A DNA stretch of 64,000 nt, from positions 19,457,485-19,521,484 of the forward strand of contig NC_088296.1 of assembly GCF_032854445.1 (NCBI RefSeq), read 5' to 3'. Positions within the stretch are counted from its first letter, which is position 1, and each line of letters begins with the position of its first letter. The DNA is from Liolophura sinensis (Eukaryota > Mollusca > Polyplacophora > Chitonida > Chitonidae). The notes beneath the pieces were generated by a model. The model worked only from the letters and a program-made list of their open reading frames with translations. It had not been told where the DNA came from and made no database searches. This document shows positions 45,285 through 58,321 of the stretch, piece after piece. The translations under genes were made by a program, and so were the position numbers.

Positions 45285-47700
45285 TATTTAAACAAATCTT
45301 CCGCTTCCCTGGACCAAAGCCTTTCTGAAGCACTATTGTTTGTCCGTGACAGCTCTTTCTTCTTTCGTTTCATTATGGCCTGTTGCTTAATCCCGAGTGC
45401 TTGCCTTCTCTTGTGCCTAAGCCTAACGTTTGTGCGCGATGATCTGCGGCGCAAGAAAGCGTTTATCAGAGTGACCCCGCGTTCCGCAGGGAACATCGCG
45501 TCCAGCCATTGCCCCACTTTGTTAAAACCGAATAAGATGGTGGCTTCTAGAGATTGAATGTGAACAGAAGGTTTATTGCATTTCAGGTAGTCTCGGTGAG
45601 CGAAGGTAGATACTGGGATTTTATTATGCTTAAGAACACGTTACACCCGGGGTGGGTGGCGGGGTCTTTGTCGGCGTGGACTCCTCCTGGAACCTCTCGG
45701 AGCAAACGCTCAAACAAATTGGGAAGGTCAGACACAAGCTCTCTTAAAATGGCGCGTGCCAAATTTTCGTTGTCACACGATGCTACTAATTATTGGAAAA
45801 CTTCATCATTCGGTCTGTCCACATCTGATAACAGTTCGGCGGTTCCATTTAGAATGGTATCGACGTTGACTGATGTAAGCAATGAGAAAAGGATACACAC
45901 CATTCATCACCAAAATGTATTCGCTCTCCAAAATGTTCCAGTGGTTTGGTCAGCATCTTGTCGAGTAGACCCTGCGTGCGACATCCCGCCACTCAAACCT
46001 TAAAGGCTAATCCCTCAAGAACACTCTCTAATAGGGGTTCGGACTGTCCTAATAGTCTTGTAAAAGTCTTGCAAAAACATCCCTCAGATGTTAACTATGA
46101 TGGTATAAAACGGCTGTATTGTGGAAGAGAATGTTAAACCTAATGCCCCTGAAGTTTGTTTTACGCAACAGCTTGTCAGATAGGTTGACGCAGCCATATG
46201 CCTTCCCGAGAAAAAGCGTTACAAAGTACACGGACGAGTTTCACAGTCCGCGACACACCGGGAGACACAGGCGTGCCTGAATGTCCGCACTCAAACTGCT
46301 TCACAGTGGTGTCGGCTTTCTGTACAGCGTTCAACCATGATATGGAGACCACAGTAAATGTTGTAAAAGTTCCCCCATCTTGTCTTTCGTGTGCGCAGAC
46401 AAACTGTCCCAATTAGTAATCATGTCTGGCAGAACTTCAGGGTCTGTATCTGGCAAGCATCTTCTGAAATGACTTCTCCGAAGCTGATCGGTCTGACATG
46501 GTACTTTATATGCTCAGGAGGATTTTCTTTTTCCCGGCTTCACTTGTTTCTTCTTCCGATATATCATCGAGATCTTTCTAAATTTCCTGGACAGTATCCA
46601 AAATGTTGGCTGCAAGCCCAGCAAGTTCGGTTCTTTAGTAGGAGATGGAACTATGTAACGCTCAAACTGACGATCACCTTTCTTTGTTTCGCCTGAGTAA
46701 AACATCGCGTGCTCTAAAATGCTGGTAGAAGAAGCCAATATTATGTGACCCAGGAGCCTCCGTATTTTCGCTGTATTTTCCACCGTGGAGCTAAAGTGTA
46801 CTTTGGTTGGGAAGATGGTGACTATTTCAAGTACGGCCTCAATGATGTCCCCAACATGGAAATGCCCAACATTATGCTACAAATACTCAACGTTACTCAC
46901 CAAAAGTTTCAGAACGCATACCACATCAACGTTAGAATAACTGCCATAAGGTCGATCTCCCTGCGTTTAGCAAAGCTGATCTCCAAAGCCAGCGCCTTCT
47001 CGAAGTCTTCCTCGTATTTCAGACACTGTTGACATTCATTGTTTATATTAGTCTGGGAACCCTTCTCACGTGTCTTTTAATAAAGCCGCGAACGTTCTTT
47101 GGTCTAAGTCAGTTTTTGCCTGAACCATGTCTGAATGTTTTTATCCAAACATCCTCGAACTCGATATCTATTAATAAGCTTTTCCTGCGTCCTGATTGTC
47201 CACAGTAACTCCTTTAACTCTTTAGACTTAGTCTTTAACAATTTCGTCTTGCGGTCTCTTATCCTCGCATTTGCGAATCTTTTCTTTACGTAATATAAGA
47301 CTTTTATGTCAAAATTGGGACGACAACGAGCATACTTCTGTTGAGCCTGGCCGGTGGGATGCAGACGACGTAAACTATGTATTACTATGTAATGAGGCAA
47401 TCGTCCCACTGGTATGGGAGTTTGTGTCGATGTAAAAGACGACAGAACAAAATGTCCTTTCACACAAGGTACGATCATTATTCGGGGATTTGGGCAAGGT
47501 GTTGGGACGTGGTGTTGGGGTGTGATGTTGGGGCGGATGTGTAGTACGTTGCAGTAGGTGAGCGAATGTTTGCAGAAGACTAGGAGAACATTTGTACAGG
47601 GATGATGTATGGTATCACCTGTGCCGAATTTTCCGGCAGACGGACAAAAGATTCCAGGAGATAGGTTAGGTGAGCTAGCTGAGCCGCTAGTATGCAAAGG
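45285..47700 (-). pseudogene. Decayed protein-coding element, unrecognised
   Basis: Minus-strand frames join end to end across several stops and shifts. They run from a basic, coiled-coil-like stretch (K-T-K-S-K-E-L-K-E-L-L-W near 47220) through N-E-C-Q-Q-C-L-K-Y-E-E-D-F-E-K-A and a long open frame (46783-46514, with E-R-Y-I-V-P-S-P-T-K-E-P-N-L-L-G). The end (45517-45284) has V-G-Q-W-L-D-A-M-F-P-A-E-R followed by a basic tail. The closing K-P-S ... L-E-A-T-I-L ... N-K-V-x-x-W-L layout recalls, from memory only, uncharacterised transposon-associated proteins of aquatic invertebrates. I cannot assign a family. The element has no intact reading frame and appears dead. Direction is judged from the continuity of plausible protein on this strand, not from database matches. 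Confidence 0.45.
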
Positions 47701-47867
47701 ACGCTGTAACGTACTTGATCCACGGACGTGCCTTCCAGAAACCGATCACCCATCCACACCCGAAGAAACTGAGTCAAGTAACCTTATCTGCAATACATAC
47801 TGGTCTAAATACAGCAGGGCGGGTTTAGGTGATTGTAGTTTTACGTCATCCTGAACATGCTTCAGTT

Positions 47868-47871
47868 ATAT

Positions 47872-47966
<95 letters not shown>

Positions 47967-48095
47967 TTTCACTGGTGTTTAGGCTTTACTAAAGAATATT
48001 TCACTTATACGACAGCGGCTGGCATTATGGTGGGTGGAAACCCAGCAGAGTCCTGGGGAATCCATGACCATTTGCAGGTTTTCTTCACTTATACC
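47868..48095 (-). mobile_element. SINE family A with an expanded TTTA tail
   Basis: About 25 copies of the tetranucleotide TTTA (47868-47969) followed directly by CACTGGTGTTTAGGCTTTAC, TATTTCACTTATACGACAGC, GGCATTATGGTGGGTGGAAA. The microsatellite grew from the SINE's own AAATAAAT tail. The 93-codon frame across it is an artefact. Confidence 0.9.
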
Positions 48096-48424
48096 GGGGC
48101 GGACTTTTAATGCTGGAGTAAATTGGAGCGCTCAGAGTAAACTCCCGACCTTTGTCAAGTAAGTGAGGAACATTTCTACGTGTTGTGTACAGATCTGGAC
48201 ACCGTGCATACTAATGGAAAACTCCTCGGTCTCTCAAGAATGTTTGGCAAATCCCACGGTGGTCACCAACAATTAAATCGATGGAATCCATAAATTTTCT
48301 CTCAAGGAATGAACCCACGCCTCGTGTGACAAGCCTCTCACTTGAACGGATTAAGTAATTAAAAGTCGTTTTCTCAAAAAGACGTAAGTGGGGGAAAGTT
48401 AAATAACAACTACAAAATCGACGT

Positions 48425-48662
48425 CGGCGATTTCATTTGGAGATCCACACCGAGCGGTATTTTGTCTCGGCCTTGTGCTTTTAATGGCAAATGAAAAGGA
48501 CAGTTGTCCGTGAATTTAAAGTGGTCTAACTCAATCTTCTTTTCATTTCATTTGGCGGTCCACATCGAGCGGTATTTTTTCTCGGCCTTGTGCTGTTAAT
48601 GGTGAGTGAAAAGGGCAATTGTTCGTGAATTTAGAGTGGTCTAACTCAATCTTCTTTTCATT
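48425..48662. repeat. About 115-bp tandem duplication
   Basis: Two copies of TTTCATTTGG, CCACA(C/T)CGAGCGGTATTTT, TCTCGGCCTTGTGCT, AGTGGTCTAACTCAATCTTC. The second ends in TTTCATTTCATTTAAG, which resembles a splice acceptor. Confidence 0.8.
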
Positions 48663-48942
48663 TCATTTAAGTTCTTCTCGACTGGACCTCTGTCTTAATC
48701 TGCCTTTACCCAAAAGAAACAAAAAAATCTCGACATATCGAAAGAGATGTGGCTTCACATGGTGGCACACTTTTTGTGAGCTTCACTTCCGTGATACCCA
48801 AACTCTTGGACAAAACATGCAACAATTAAGAATGTGGTCATCACGAGTTTCGGAACCTTTCATGTTACACGATTTTCTAACAGATCGTATCGTACCCAAC
48901 GTATCCAACAACCATTCGCACACTGCAGGGCTGTTGTTCTAA
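48663..48942 (+). other. Unrecognised open segment after a possible splice acceptor
   Basis: After TTTCATTTAAG the frame stays open for about 93 codons to a TAA at 48940. It contains R-K-R-C-G-F-T-W-W-H-T-F-C-E-L-H-F-R-D. A C-x2-H-F occurs as in THAP fingers, but the N-terminal cysteine pair is absent, so I do not call THAP. It could be a terminal exon or chance. Confidence 0.2.
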
Positions 48943-49244
48943 ACTGAATGTTATTGCATCAGCCATAACCTCATTTTGTTTTTTGTTTTTTTGTTGGTTT
49001 TTTTGCCAACCCTGTCAGCAATACGCACACAGTTGTTGTCTTACTCAAACGATTTCGTTTTACTTTCACACCAATAGACCTTTCCAAACTGTCAATCAAG
49101 AACACGCAATTGACCAATCATAAGCAATATTGTTGCTAACAGGTCAACCGGATGTTTCACACATTGGTCACACATGTTTCTATGGTGTCATGCTTTCACC
49201 TGGAATGGAATGAAATTTAACGTTATCACGAGAAGGGATGGTGG

Positions 49245-49725
49245 AACAAAGAGACTGCTGTCTTGCCTTCAGGGTTATTCCCTTACCCACAGAGCGATTG
49301 CCGTACCCACAGCCAAACGGTTTTTGTTTTACACACATGACTATTATCTTACCAATAGGGTCAGTGTCCTACCCACAGGATTGTTGTCTTGCCTTCAGGG
49401 TTATTCCCTTATCCACAGAGTGACTACCTTACTCACAGTCAACAGAGCTATTGTCTAACCAACAGCGTTATTGTCTTACAAAAAGTGCCATCGTCCTAAA
49501 AGGTTGTTGCTTTACCCACCAGGTTGCTGCCTTGGACACAAAGTTATTGTTTTACACTCAGGGTTATTGTCTTACACGCATCTTTATTGCCTTACCCACA
49601 CGGCTATTGCCTCACCCACAGAGTTATTGTCTTGTCCACAAGGTTACTGTCCTACACACAGGATGATTGTCTTTCACACAGCGTAAATGTCTTAACCACA
49701 TAGTCATTGTCCTTCCCACATGGTT
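49245..49725. repeat. 20-bp minisatellite, about 24 copies
   Basis: Unit close to TTATTGTCTTACCCACAGAG. Units are individually diverged but keep exact 20-base spacing from about 49560 to 49720. Open frames over it (60-94 codons) are repeat-derived. Confidence 0.85.
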
Positions 49726-49889
49726 TCCATCGAGACAGAATCTACAATATGCAACGGCTGACTAACACATGACTGGGAATCGTATTCTTCTGATTATTAA
49801 CTCCTCTTGAAACACTGAAGACGTCAATCTCTGCTCATTTACAGTAACTCATTTCCGAAATATTTCAACAAAAATGTTTGATTAATTTT

Positions 49890-49990
49890 TTTTGGATAAA
49901 TTGATTTATTTTTACGCCGTATTCAAGAATATTTCACTTACACGACGACGGCCAACATTATGCTGGGAGGAATCCAGGCAGAGTAACCAT
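49890..49990 (-). mobile_element. SINE family A, 5'-truncated copy
   Basis: TTTTTACGCCGTATTCAAGA, ATATTTCACTTACACGACGA, CCAACATTATGCTGGGAGG. Confidence 0.8.
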
Positions 49991-52900
49991 CCGTACAAGA
50001 AAAAAAGTCATTCCGCCAAACATCATCATATTAAAATAATCATTCATTTCGAGAGCGTTTACTATCGTTTGTAGTGGGTGGGGGAGGGGGGGATATCTTA
50101 CACTAGGGAGTTAACGTGACACAATTCAAATACTAGTAGTTCTCTAAATCGGAAATTTCCATGGTAACCACAGCTATGTACTCCGTAACATGTGTTCCCA
50201 GTTTCGTTTTGACATATTTCAATCCCCCAGCACGTGAAATTTTGTGAGATAACTATACAAGCTTAAAGAAGGTTAACCCATAACCTTTCTTGTGTTGGAT
50301 TTGAAGCTTGTTGCATGTGCACAAAATATGTAGGCTTACACACAGTATATTCACAGATTTGCAGTGATGTCATAGCTGCTCTGAGCCAATCACCATCACA
50401 CTCTTTGATCACGTGACTAAAGAGCTATAGGTGAAAATGCTAGTTTAACCCAGGTGAGATAATCATTAATGAAGATTTAGCACAAAAAAAAATATATATA
50501 TATATGGTCTTCAGGTAAGAAACTCTTTCAAAGAAAGTAAAAAGAATGTATCTAGCCTTCAAATATGATAATTTCAGTGTGATGCAGCTCCTTGGAATGT
50601 AGGAATCAGCCAAAACCTGCATTTCTTCCATTTAGACCCCTAATATTTGTCACCTACTGCTTCTTGCCAGGAATCGGGTGCTCGAAATTATATGAATATC
50701 ACTTTAAGTTGGCATTTACATATTGCATACGTACGTAATTGGCTCTTAATTTTCACCGCAAATCATTTACTTATAAGCTTGTGTTCTGTGTTTGTGAATT
50801 GTAATTAGGTCGGGATGTACATGTTGAACGAGATGTAAGATTTTAATTCCGTTGCCCATGTTGATATAGAATATGTTGTCAACAGTTTGACTGGCCAGCA
50901 GAAAGAGGACGAGTTGCAGCTGTCCACATTTTTCACATGCCGTATACCAATGACTTTATTATCCGTTATGTTACCTTACAATTTTATTTTTTACATTGGC
51001 TCCAAAAACAAATTACCGGCGTGTAAGTTTTTTTTCGGAACATATTCCATTTTGAAATTTGTATTGACTGCAAAATTGATTTGGTTGTGGCGCGTTAAAC
51101 AAACGCGCGTGGGATATCACATTTCAAGAGGAAGTGCTTTTTCTGATGTTTGCCTTGGTGAAATTATTTCTTTTATTCTAATCGTGAATGGAGCAGATTG
51201 CGGTTCATTAATGCTGTATTTAGGTAAATATTGTTAATCACAAATGTTTTTTCTTGTGAGCATAATTTGCTGAAGTGGGAGGTTTCCAGGAATGTTTTGT
51301 TAGCGACAAAAGGTTGATTGAGAATGCAGTGTAACAACAACAACAATCATTTCCCATCAGATAAGATTATAGTACCATTTCCATGAAATAATTTTGTACA
51401 CTACACTTAGCCCTGCGTAGTCCTACGAATAAGGCGTTTTTCTGCACATAACGCGTAAAACTGAAATGAGAAGAGATTTGTTAACAATATAAGTTCATAA
51501 GTTTATGGGGTTTAGCATGGAGCTGTATATAGAAGGAGGAACAACTCGCTCTCTTTAACGTGTTCAGTGTCCGATACCAACACAGCAGGACTTTTAACAG
51601 GTGATTAACTTCTCTGCCCTGTGGCAGGTCTTCGTGCATGCCCTCTTGAGACTAGCAGCTCTGATACGTAGGGTGAAGAGGACTTAGCACCCAGTGGCTT
51701 GCTCACAGCAGGGGCGCCCTTGTTCATGAAGACAGAATGAATGGATGTCAGGCCACTTCGATTCACAGCAGAAGAATTGGAAATTTCCCTGTGAATATTA
51801 TGCTTAAAAGCAAATAAAACCAAAACATGCTAGCTGAATAGTAGGTCTAATGACGGTATCGGGTTTGTATATGGACAACGATTTCTGATTTGTTACATCT
51901 GGGATAAAGAGACTGAGGGATATGAAGCTCTATTGTTCTGGCTAAGTCAGGTATGAGAATCGTGCCCTAGCTTCGCCTGATCATGCGGCGGTCAGAGACT
52001 TCATGACCAGTCACAAAACTTTAAAGAAGACATCGCTTAATCTTTGGCGTAGAACGGTCAAAATACGCCTATAGTCAAGAACCAGATTCCAGAAAAGGTT
52101 ACTGAGGTCAGTATGGTATATGTTTACTTACATATTAATTGAACTATCATGAATTTGATGGGTATTTTCCGCCGAAATTAAGTTTTCATTTCTTGTGATA
52201 TGATCGAGGTTGTCGTCAAAATGGCGTCTTCTCAAATGTTGGCTTCATCAAGTCAAAGGGTCATTTTTCAGTTTTATTCAAAGAACCATCATTCCACCTC
52301 AAGCCTGAACAGTGCTGACTTTTAATCAGCGTGATTTGGAATAATGTATATATAGTAAATATATATTTCAATTATGTATATTTGCTGCATTTTTTCTGTT
52401 GCTAAAAATTAGAATTTTCAAAATCTCCTTTGTTGTCTTTAGTTTTCACCCTAGGCCTTTAAAATTTAAAAGACGACTCAGCTTTTCTTTTGTTTAGGTA
52501 TTGAACTCTTGTACCACTTTTATTATACTGTTGTTAATATAAAGTTAAAGTTTGGTAGCGCTACCTTGGACTCAAGTAGAAAAAACTGCTACGGAAATCA
52601 CACTTATCAACTGATCCAAAATTCAGTCACCATGCCGGTGACTAAAATCTTGTAGATAACAGACTGTAATTGCCATGTAAATAATTTTCCATCTGTGAGC
52701 CTTGTTCTTTATCCTCAGTTGTGTCCAAAAAAACAAAAACAAAAAAACAAAGAAAAAAAGCATGTTTTATTTACTTTAAGTACTAATTTTTTTGACATGT
52801 TTTTTTGAATAATTTCTTTGTTAAATTTTTTTTTTCTGTTAAAATGTGAACAGCTGTAAGAAGTCGGCTGTTTTGTTGTAATTTCTAATTCCAGAGCACA

Positions 52901-55900
52901 GTCATGCACAGGCAGGTGTTCAGTAATAGACCTATTTAAATTTTAGATGATAATTTCCACAACAAGATGCATTAAATTTTGCTGGGAGTGTTTTCAGTTA
53001 TTTTAGTGTTTTTTTCATTTGTTTACAGCACTGTGGCATATAAAATGAAAACCAAGTTGTAAGGTTAAATTAAATTGTGTAATATTATGGAGTTCATAGC
53101 ACAGAAGAATAATTAACTGTCAGCAGGTGTACTGCAGGTGGAATATTGTTCTGTTTGGTGTTGATAGAGCATGTGGATTTGGCAGGCTATACTTATGTGT
53201 ATATTTAAGGGAAAAGAATGAAACTTTGCAATTCAGGTCCGATTGAACTATTGTTGATTTTCATGCGAGTGAAGAAGCAAAATTTGTGCACCTTACATCT
53301 GAGCTTAAATGTTGATTTAACATTTTAGCCATCTCTGTTATTGTAAACTATCTTCACAAAACATTTGTTTTCTTTTGTCGAGTTGATTACTTATGTGTCG
53401 AAAATCCAGAATTAAGAAGCCAATTGGCTGTCGTTAACCAGACAACTCGTACCCTGACAAACTCAACTCAGATGTCATTCTCTGGTATCGGGAGTCATTC
53501 TTTCCATGTAAGTGAAGAAGCAAACAGCGGCGGGCGATTTCACCATAACCTAGCTGGTATATAGGCAGCAGGTGTGTTGACTATATTCATCAGGTCTGTC
53601 GGATATGACATCTGCTCTGTCTTCGTAGACATCGGGTCACTCCAGCGGCTGACGATAGTTCCTGAAGCAATCTAGACATGTCCGGGCTAGCTTTATGGTG
53701 CCAATGCCTGGGCTATTACAGTAGCGAGTCTAACACCGGGAGCTCTGACAGCAAAGTTTCATCTCCTTCCGTCTCTTAATCCCAGGTTACATGTGTTACG
53801 TGTACACACAGGCCTATTGTACTTTCGCTTATTTTTGGGCAAACACTAGAAGAGTGTTTTTTTCAATTAAAGGGTTTTTTCTTTGATTAATTTATTAATC
53901 CTCCTACCAGTAAAAAAAACAAGTAAGTTTTCCAGGCTTTTCTTACAGTGCTTCATAGCAGTGAATTGAAACATGGTGCATTATTTTTCTTTTAGCTCTT
54001 GCACATGTATAATGGGGTCTCATTCATTGATTGAAGGTTAAGCTTTTTTTGCCTAGCTCTCTGATCTATGGGATGGTGTGTAAATGCACATATTTGGATG
54101 AAAGGTTGAGCAATTTTTTTTTATAGCTCTTGTATAGGCTTTGTGAATGTTTTTAATCCTTTTAATTGAGAGACTTTCAATTCAAAAAAATTTACAGGTT
54201 ATATAAAGTTCAATTTGTCTTCTGTAGTAAATAGAATCTCTAGAAATTAAGCCTCCATGCAGGGCAACAGTTTCTTGTATACAGGGTTTCTGTGACTTTA
54301 GTGCTTGAGATTAAAATGAGAGTTATGGACTTTGCCAGATTTACCAGCTTTGTAATCAGCAAAAGTTTCATGTAGGGCTACAATTTCTATGCACATGCGT
54401 ACCTACATGTAGGAGAACAAGAAAGGTATTGGGGTTCCTCTGGCGATTTACCATTTTCCTGTTCTGTGGACACACATTTAGATTGACCTCATTCTGTTCT
54501 CCTGTAAACACTGATTTCTACGGGCCTTTCTTTTAGGGCTACAGTTTTTTATGCAATCACCTTTTTGTCTCTCTAGCTACTTTATCAGATTTGTAGATTG
54601 TAAAAATTTACCTTGGTGTGTACCAATTAAGAATTTATCTGGTATACACAGTATCTGTAGAAAGCTTTCCACATTTGTATTAATACAAGGAGCCTATGAC
54701 ACTGGCCGATGCATGTGCCTTCCTACACTGTGATGGAATGTTTAAACCGTCCATGCAGACAGTGACTGTTCTCAGCTGTGTATTTGATTAGCCAATCAGA
54801 GGGCAGCATTAGCTACCCTTAGTACACGGATAGCCAATCATGGGCAGAGATTTGCATATCAAAGACCACTCCAGCAAGTTGGTGCTTGAAAACCCCACAA
54901 TGAAGTTTTTTTACTACCATAGCTCAACATTTTCTCAGCCATTCACAACATTGGATTTGTTCACGGATTGCCACATGCAGTTCACAATTTGCGTATCAAA
55001 AACCACTGCCTCAATTTTGTGCACAAACTCCCCTCAATGATGCCTTCACCACCAAAACACTTCACAGCTTTTATCTTTCCCTTGTCTAGTTGACTGCTAT
55101 AGCAGGCGAGCTGGTGGGAATATGTGAATGCCTTGTTTTGTGTATTAGTCTTCACCATTTCACATGGAAACACTTTATATACATGTTAGGACATATATGG
55201 GGTGACACAGTCCCCCTATGGAGAGTAAGCCCAACTTTATGATGTTTACTAGAAGTTTCGTTTATTTGATTTCACCCCAAGGAGGATTATTTTTTACATA
55301 ATCATTAAACGACATGTCACCTATTTATGCCGGTCTGTTCTTGTAACGTGGGTGCATATATATGGCTTTTGGGGATGGCCTTTTGTTCATGGCCTTTTGG
55401 GGACGGCATTTTGTACATGGCCTTTTGGGGACAGCATTCACGTCTGATGTACGTTAGATTTGCCCACATTCCATTTCGATGCAGGAAAGTTTATTAACCC
55501 CTCCCACGATGGTTTACACTAGAATGCTGCCTTTGCAAAAGTCTCCATATAAGCATTGATTTGCAGGTTGTATGGACAGACATTAGCAGGAAGCTAATTA
55601 AACGTTCAGTAAAGGCATGTATTCAAGGCAGATATGATCCTCCATTGATTACCCCATTCAGCAGGGATGAGGCAAGGGCACCTGCATGACCACCGGCAGG
55701 GCCTTTTGGGAAATACAGGAATGTAGTCCTCAGAAAAATCAAACTTGTTAAGAACCTGCCTATGAGGCCCTAAATTGTCATGAACGTGTTCACATTCAGT
55801 TATGTATTTCCCCAATCGTATATTTGTAAACAGTGCGTCATTAGTTGTGCGGAAATGTGATTTTATGGAACTTAAACATGATGAATTTTGGATGTTTTTG

Positions 55901-56730
55901 AAAATGGCCCACAACTGATGTTTTTTACTCAAAGTAAGTGCACATGATGGGATCCTTTCTGGGGCACTTTTTCCTGAGCCCAGGTCGCGTATGCACTATG
56001 AGATGCAGTATCATACATTAAACATCAAAGGCTTACATAGCTGCGAGAGAGTTCATTGAGAGTACAGCGGTACAGTGGGTGGGTGTTGCGGGCTCGCTGG
56101 GCCGACTGAGCTAGTTATTCATAACGTGAGTTTATACAGTTATATGCCTACAATATCTACCTGACATTTCGTCCCTGATGCAATTACGGTGTACCCGGTA
56201 ATAAAAAGCATTTCACAAATTCGTAATACCTGATTGTAATTTATAATAACTCACGATAGCTGGAGTAAATTAATATGATAGAGATCAGACGTCAGATCAA
56301 TCGAGAACTTTAATCCAGAGCCATTATTCTGTAATTCTTTAGCCGTAATTCTTATATGACGTGGAGCTAAATGGACAAATTGCTAAGTTTTGCCGATTTC
56401 TAAAGTTTAAGGTACAACACGACAAAGAAACTATCATATTTGAAGGTTAGGTGCATTCTGATTACTTTTCCGGGCAAAAGTTCCTACCTAAAAACTATTT
56501 TTTTCATTGGTCATGCTAAAATCTTATTCAAGGCCTATCTCGTCTGGGTTAAATTTGGTTTGTTTTCACTCCCCAGTGCTCTAGTCATGTGACTAAAGAG
56601 TATGCGGATGATTGGCTAAGAGCATCTATGATATCAAATGAACACAACCTTTTCAGGTATAAAATAGTCCTTGGGAAGAAACCTACTTACTTTTACATGT
56701 ACACATGTGGGTCAAGTGATCTCATTACTT
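49991..56730. other. Long AT-rich stretch with no supported gene
   Basis: No domain-bearing exon found on either strand. Small features: a direct repeat of (A)TTTGC(A/G)TATCAAA(G/A)ACCACT at 54852 and 54988, and a short repeat of GGCCTTTTGGGGA at 55360-55437. It may include untranslated leader exons or introns of the zinc-finger gene that begins at 58322, which shows a splice acceptor upstream of its start codon. Confidence 0.4.
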
Positions 56731-56737
56731 TAAAACC

Positions 56738-57105
56738 GGCCCGGATAGCACAGTTGGTAGAGCGTCTGCTTCGGGACCGGTAGATCCAGGATCAATCCTT
56801 GATCGAGTCACACCTAAGACTTTAAAAGAGGAAGTTGTAACTTCCTCGCTTGGCATTCAGCATGAAGGGGATAGTGCAAGGACTGGTTGACCCATATCAG
56901 TATAATGGCTCGGGCGGGGCAGCTTACTTGCCTTCGGTAAGTCGTCTCAGTGAAGAAGCACTAAATAAAAGAGCGGTGGAAATCCTTCCTGCAACAAGGA
57001 GGCACATTACACATACTTGCACCCCAATGATTCCTTCGTCGTCATATGGCTGAAAAATTGTTGAGTACGACGTTAAACCCCAAGCACTCACTCACTCACT
57101 CCCCA
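56738..57105 (+). mobile_element. SINE family B, full length, best head
   Basis: GGCCCGGATAGCACAGTTGG, TAGAGCGTCTGCTTCGGGAC, CGGTAGATCCAGGATCAATC give an A-box-like and B-box-like pair. Body AGCATGAAGGGGATAGTGCA, end AAGCACTCACTCACTCACTC. Confidence 0.95.
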
Positions 57106-57639
57106 GTACAACTAGAGCTAAAACTTGTGAAAGTTTGATGCTTTACTCCAGATACTCCGGTTTGCCCCAACAATTGTATTTATTTATGGACTTAAGAGTC
57201 ACTGACTAGCTCTAGCATGCTATTTGGCCAAATTGAAAAATTGTTACTTATTGTAGCAAATATCTTTCCATCTTTGGTTGTGTGTTTGTCATTATATTTT
57301 ATATGAAAACACATCTTGCAGACAATAAAGACAAGGGAACAGACATCAAGGGGAGATAATTGCTAAAGGCATGATCCATATAATAATGTAAAGGATGTTT
57401 GGCTTGTATATACATGTAGCAAGCATGGCTTGTGAGTCCAAGACAGCCAAATAATGTAAATAGGGAGAAATTAAAATGGGGTATAATATAAGTGAAGTCA
57501 GTGGGTCATATAATTATTCCAGCCCAAAAAATTAATAAAACAGCATGTGGACAGAAAACTAATTTAACTTTGTACTTTTTCTTGATGACAAATCCATTAA
57601 AGGTATGATTGTTTTTCAAAACAGTCCATAGTACTAAAT

Positions 57640-57960
57640 AGAACTGGGTACATGGCTTCACTGTAACAAGTAACAAACCAAGTCCAAGTTTCAGACTCCC
57701 TATGTTCAATTTGGACAAAATTATGGTGGTTTCTGTCCAAATTTGGACATCAACATTTTTTTCTGGACATTTTTCGAAATGGTTATTGTATTGAATTGGA
57801 ATGGGGTACATGGTTTCATCATAAGTGACAGATCAAGTTAGAGTTTCAGATCCCTGCATCGGATTGCCAGTTTTGGAATTTAACAGTCTTGAATTGAAAC
57901 TTCATTGATACATAGCTTCACTATGACAAGTTGTTTATTGCCAACAAAATTATGACCATT
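57640..57960. repeat. Three diverged copies of a roughly 120-bp direct repeat
   Basis: Each copy has (GGTA/GATA)CAT(G)GCTTCA, AAG(T)(A)ACA, and TTTCAGA(C/T)(T)CCCT or its decayed form. It lies just upstream of the zinc-finger gene. Confidence 0.4.
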
Positions 57961-58321
57961 TTTGTTCTGTTCTGGTCTTGGACATTCATTTAGCTATCAT
58001 TATGATGGCTTAAACCAGTTAAGAACATACATTGCTTTTGCATTACTTCCAGAATCCTTGTGTAAAACTATCATTTGTTGTTGATTATGGTTACCATGGT
58101 TACTTATCTATCATTATTTTCTCTTTCTTTTAGATTTGTCTTGCAACACAGCTGAAGATGTGACTTAAAATTTGGAGAGAAATCGTCACAAAATGAGTAA
58201 TCAGAATGTGTTCTCAGAAAGCATGCCTTGTGAGGACTTAGCTTAGCATATATTATGTTGTGAGAATGAGGTGCTCTTTTCGGGACTGAACATTTTCTTT
58301 GGTTACGGATAAAACATTACC

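Noticed and set aside
45285..47700. Endogenous viral insertion
   Set aside because: No hallmark viral protein motif could be recognised; transposon origin is at least as likely, so it is left unassigned.
48663..48942. THAP finger
   Set aside because: Only C-x2-H-F is present; the N-terminal cysteine pair, F-H-x-x-P and P-x-x-F elements are missing.
55606..55932. 108-codon minus-strand open frame
   Set aside because: Tryptophan and cysteine rich near its end, but no recognised domain and no partner exon.
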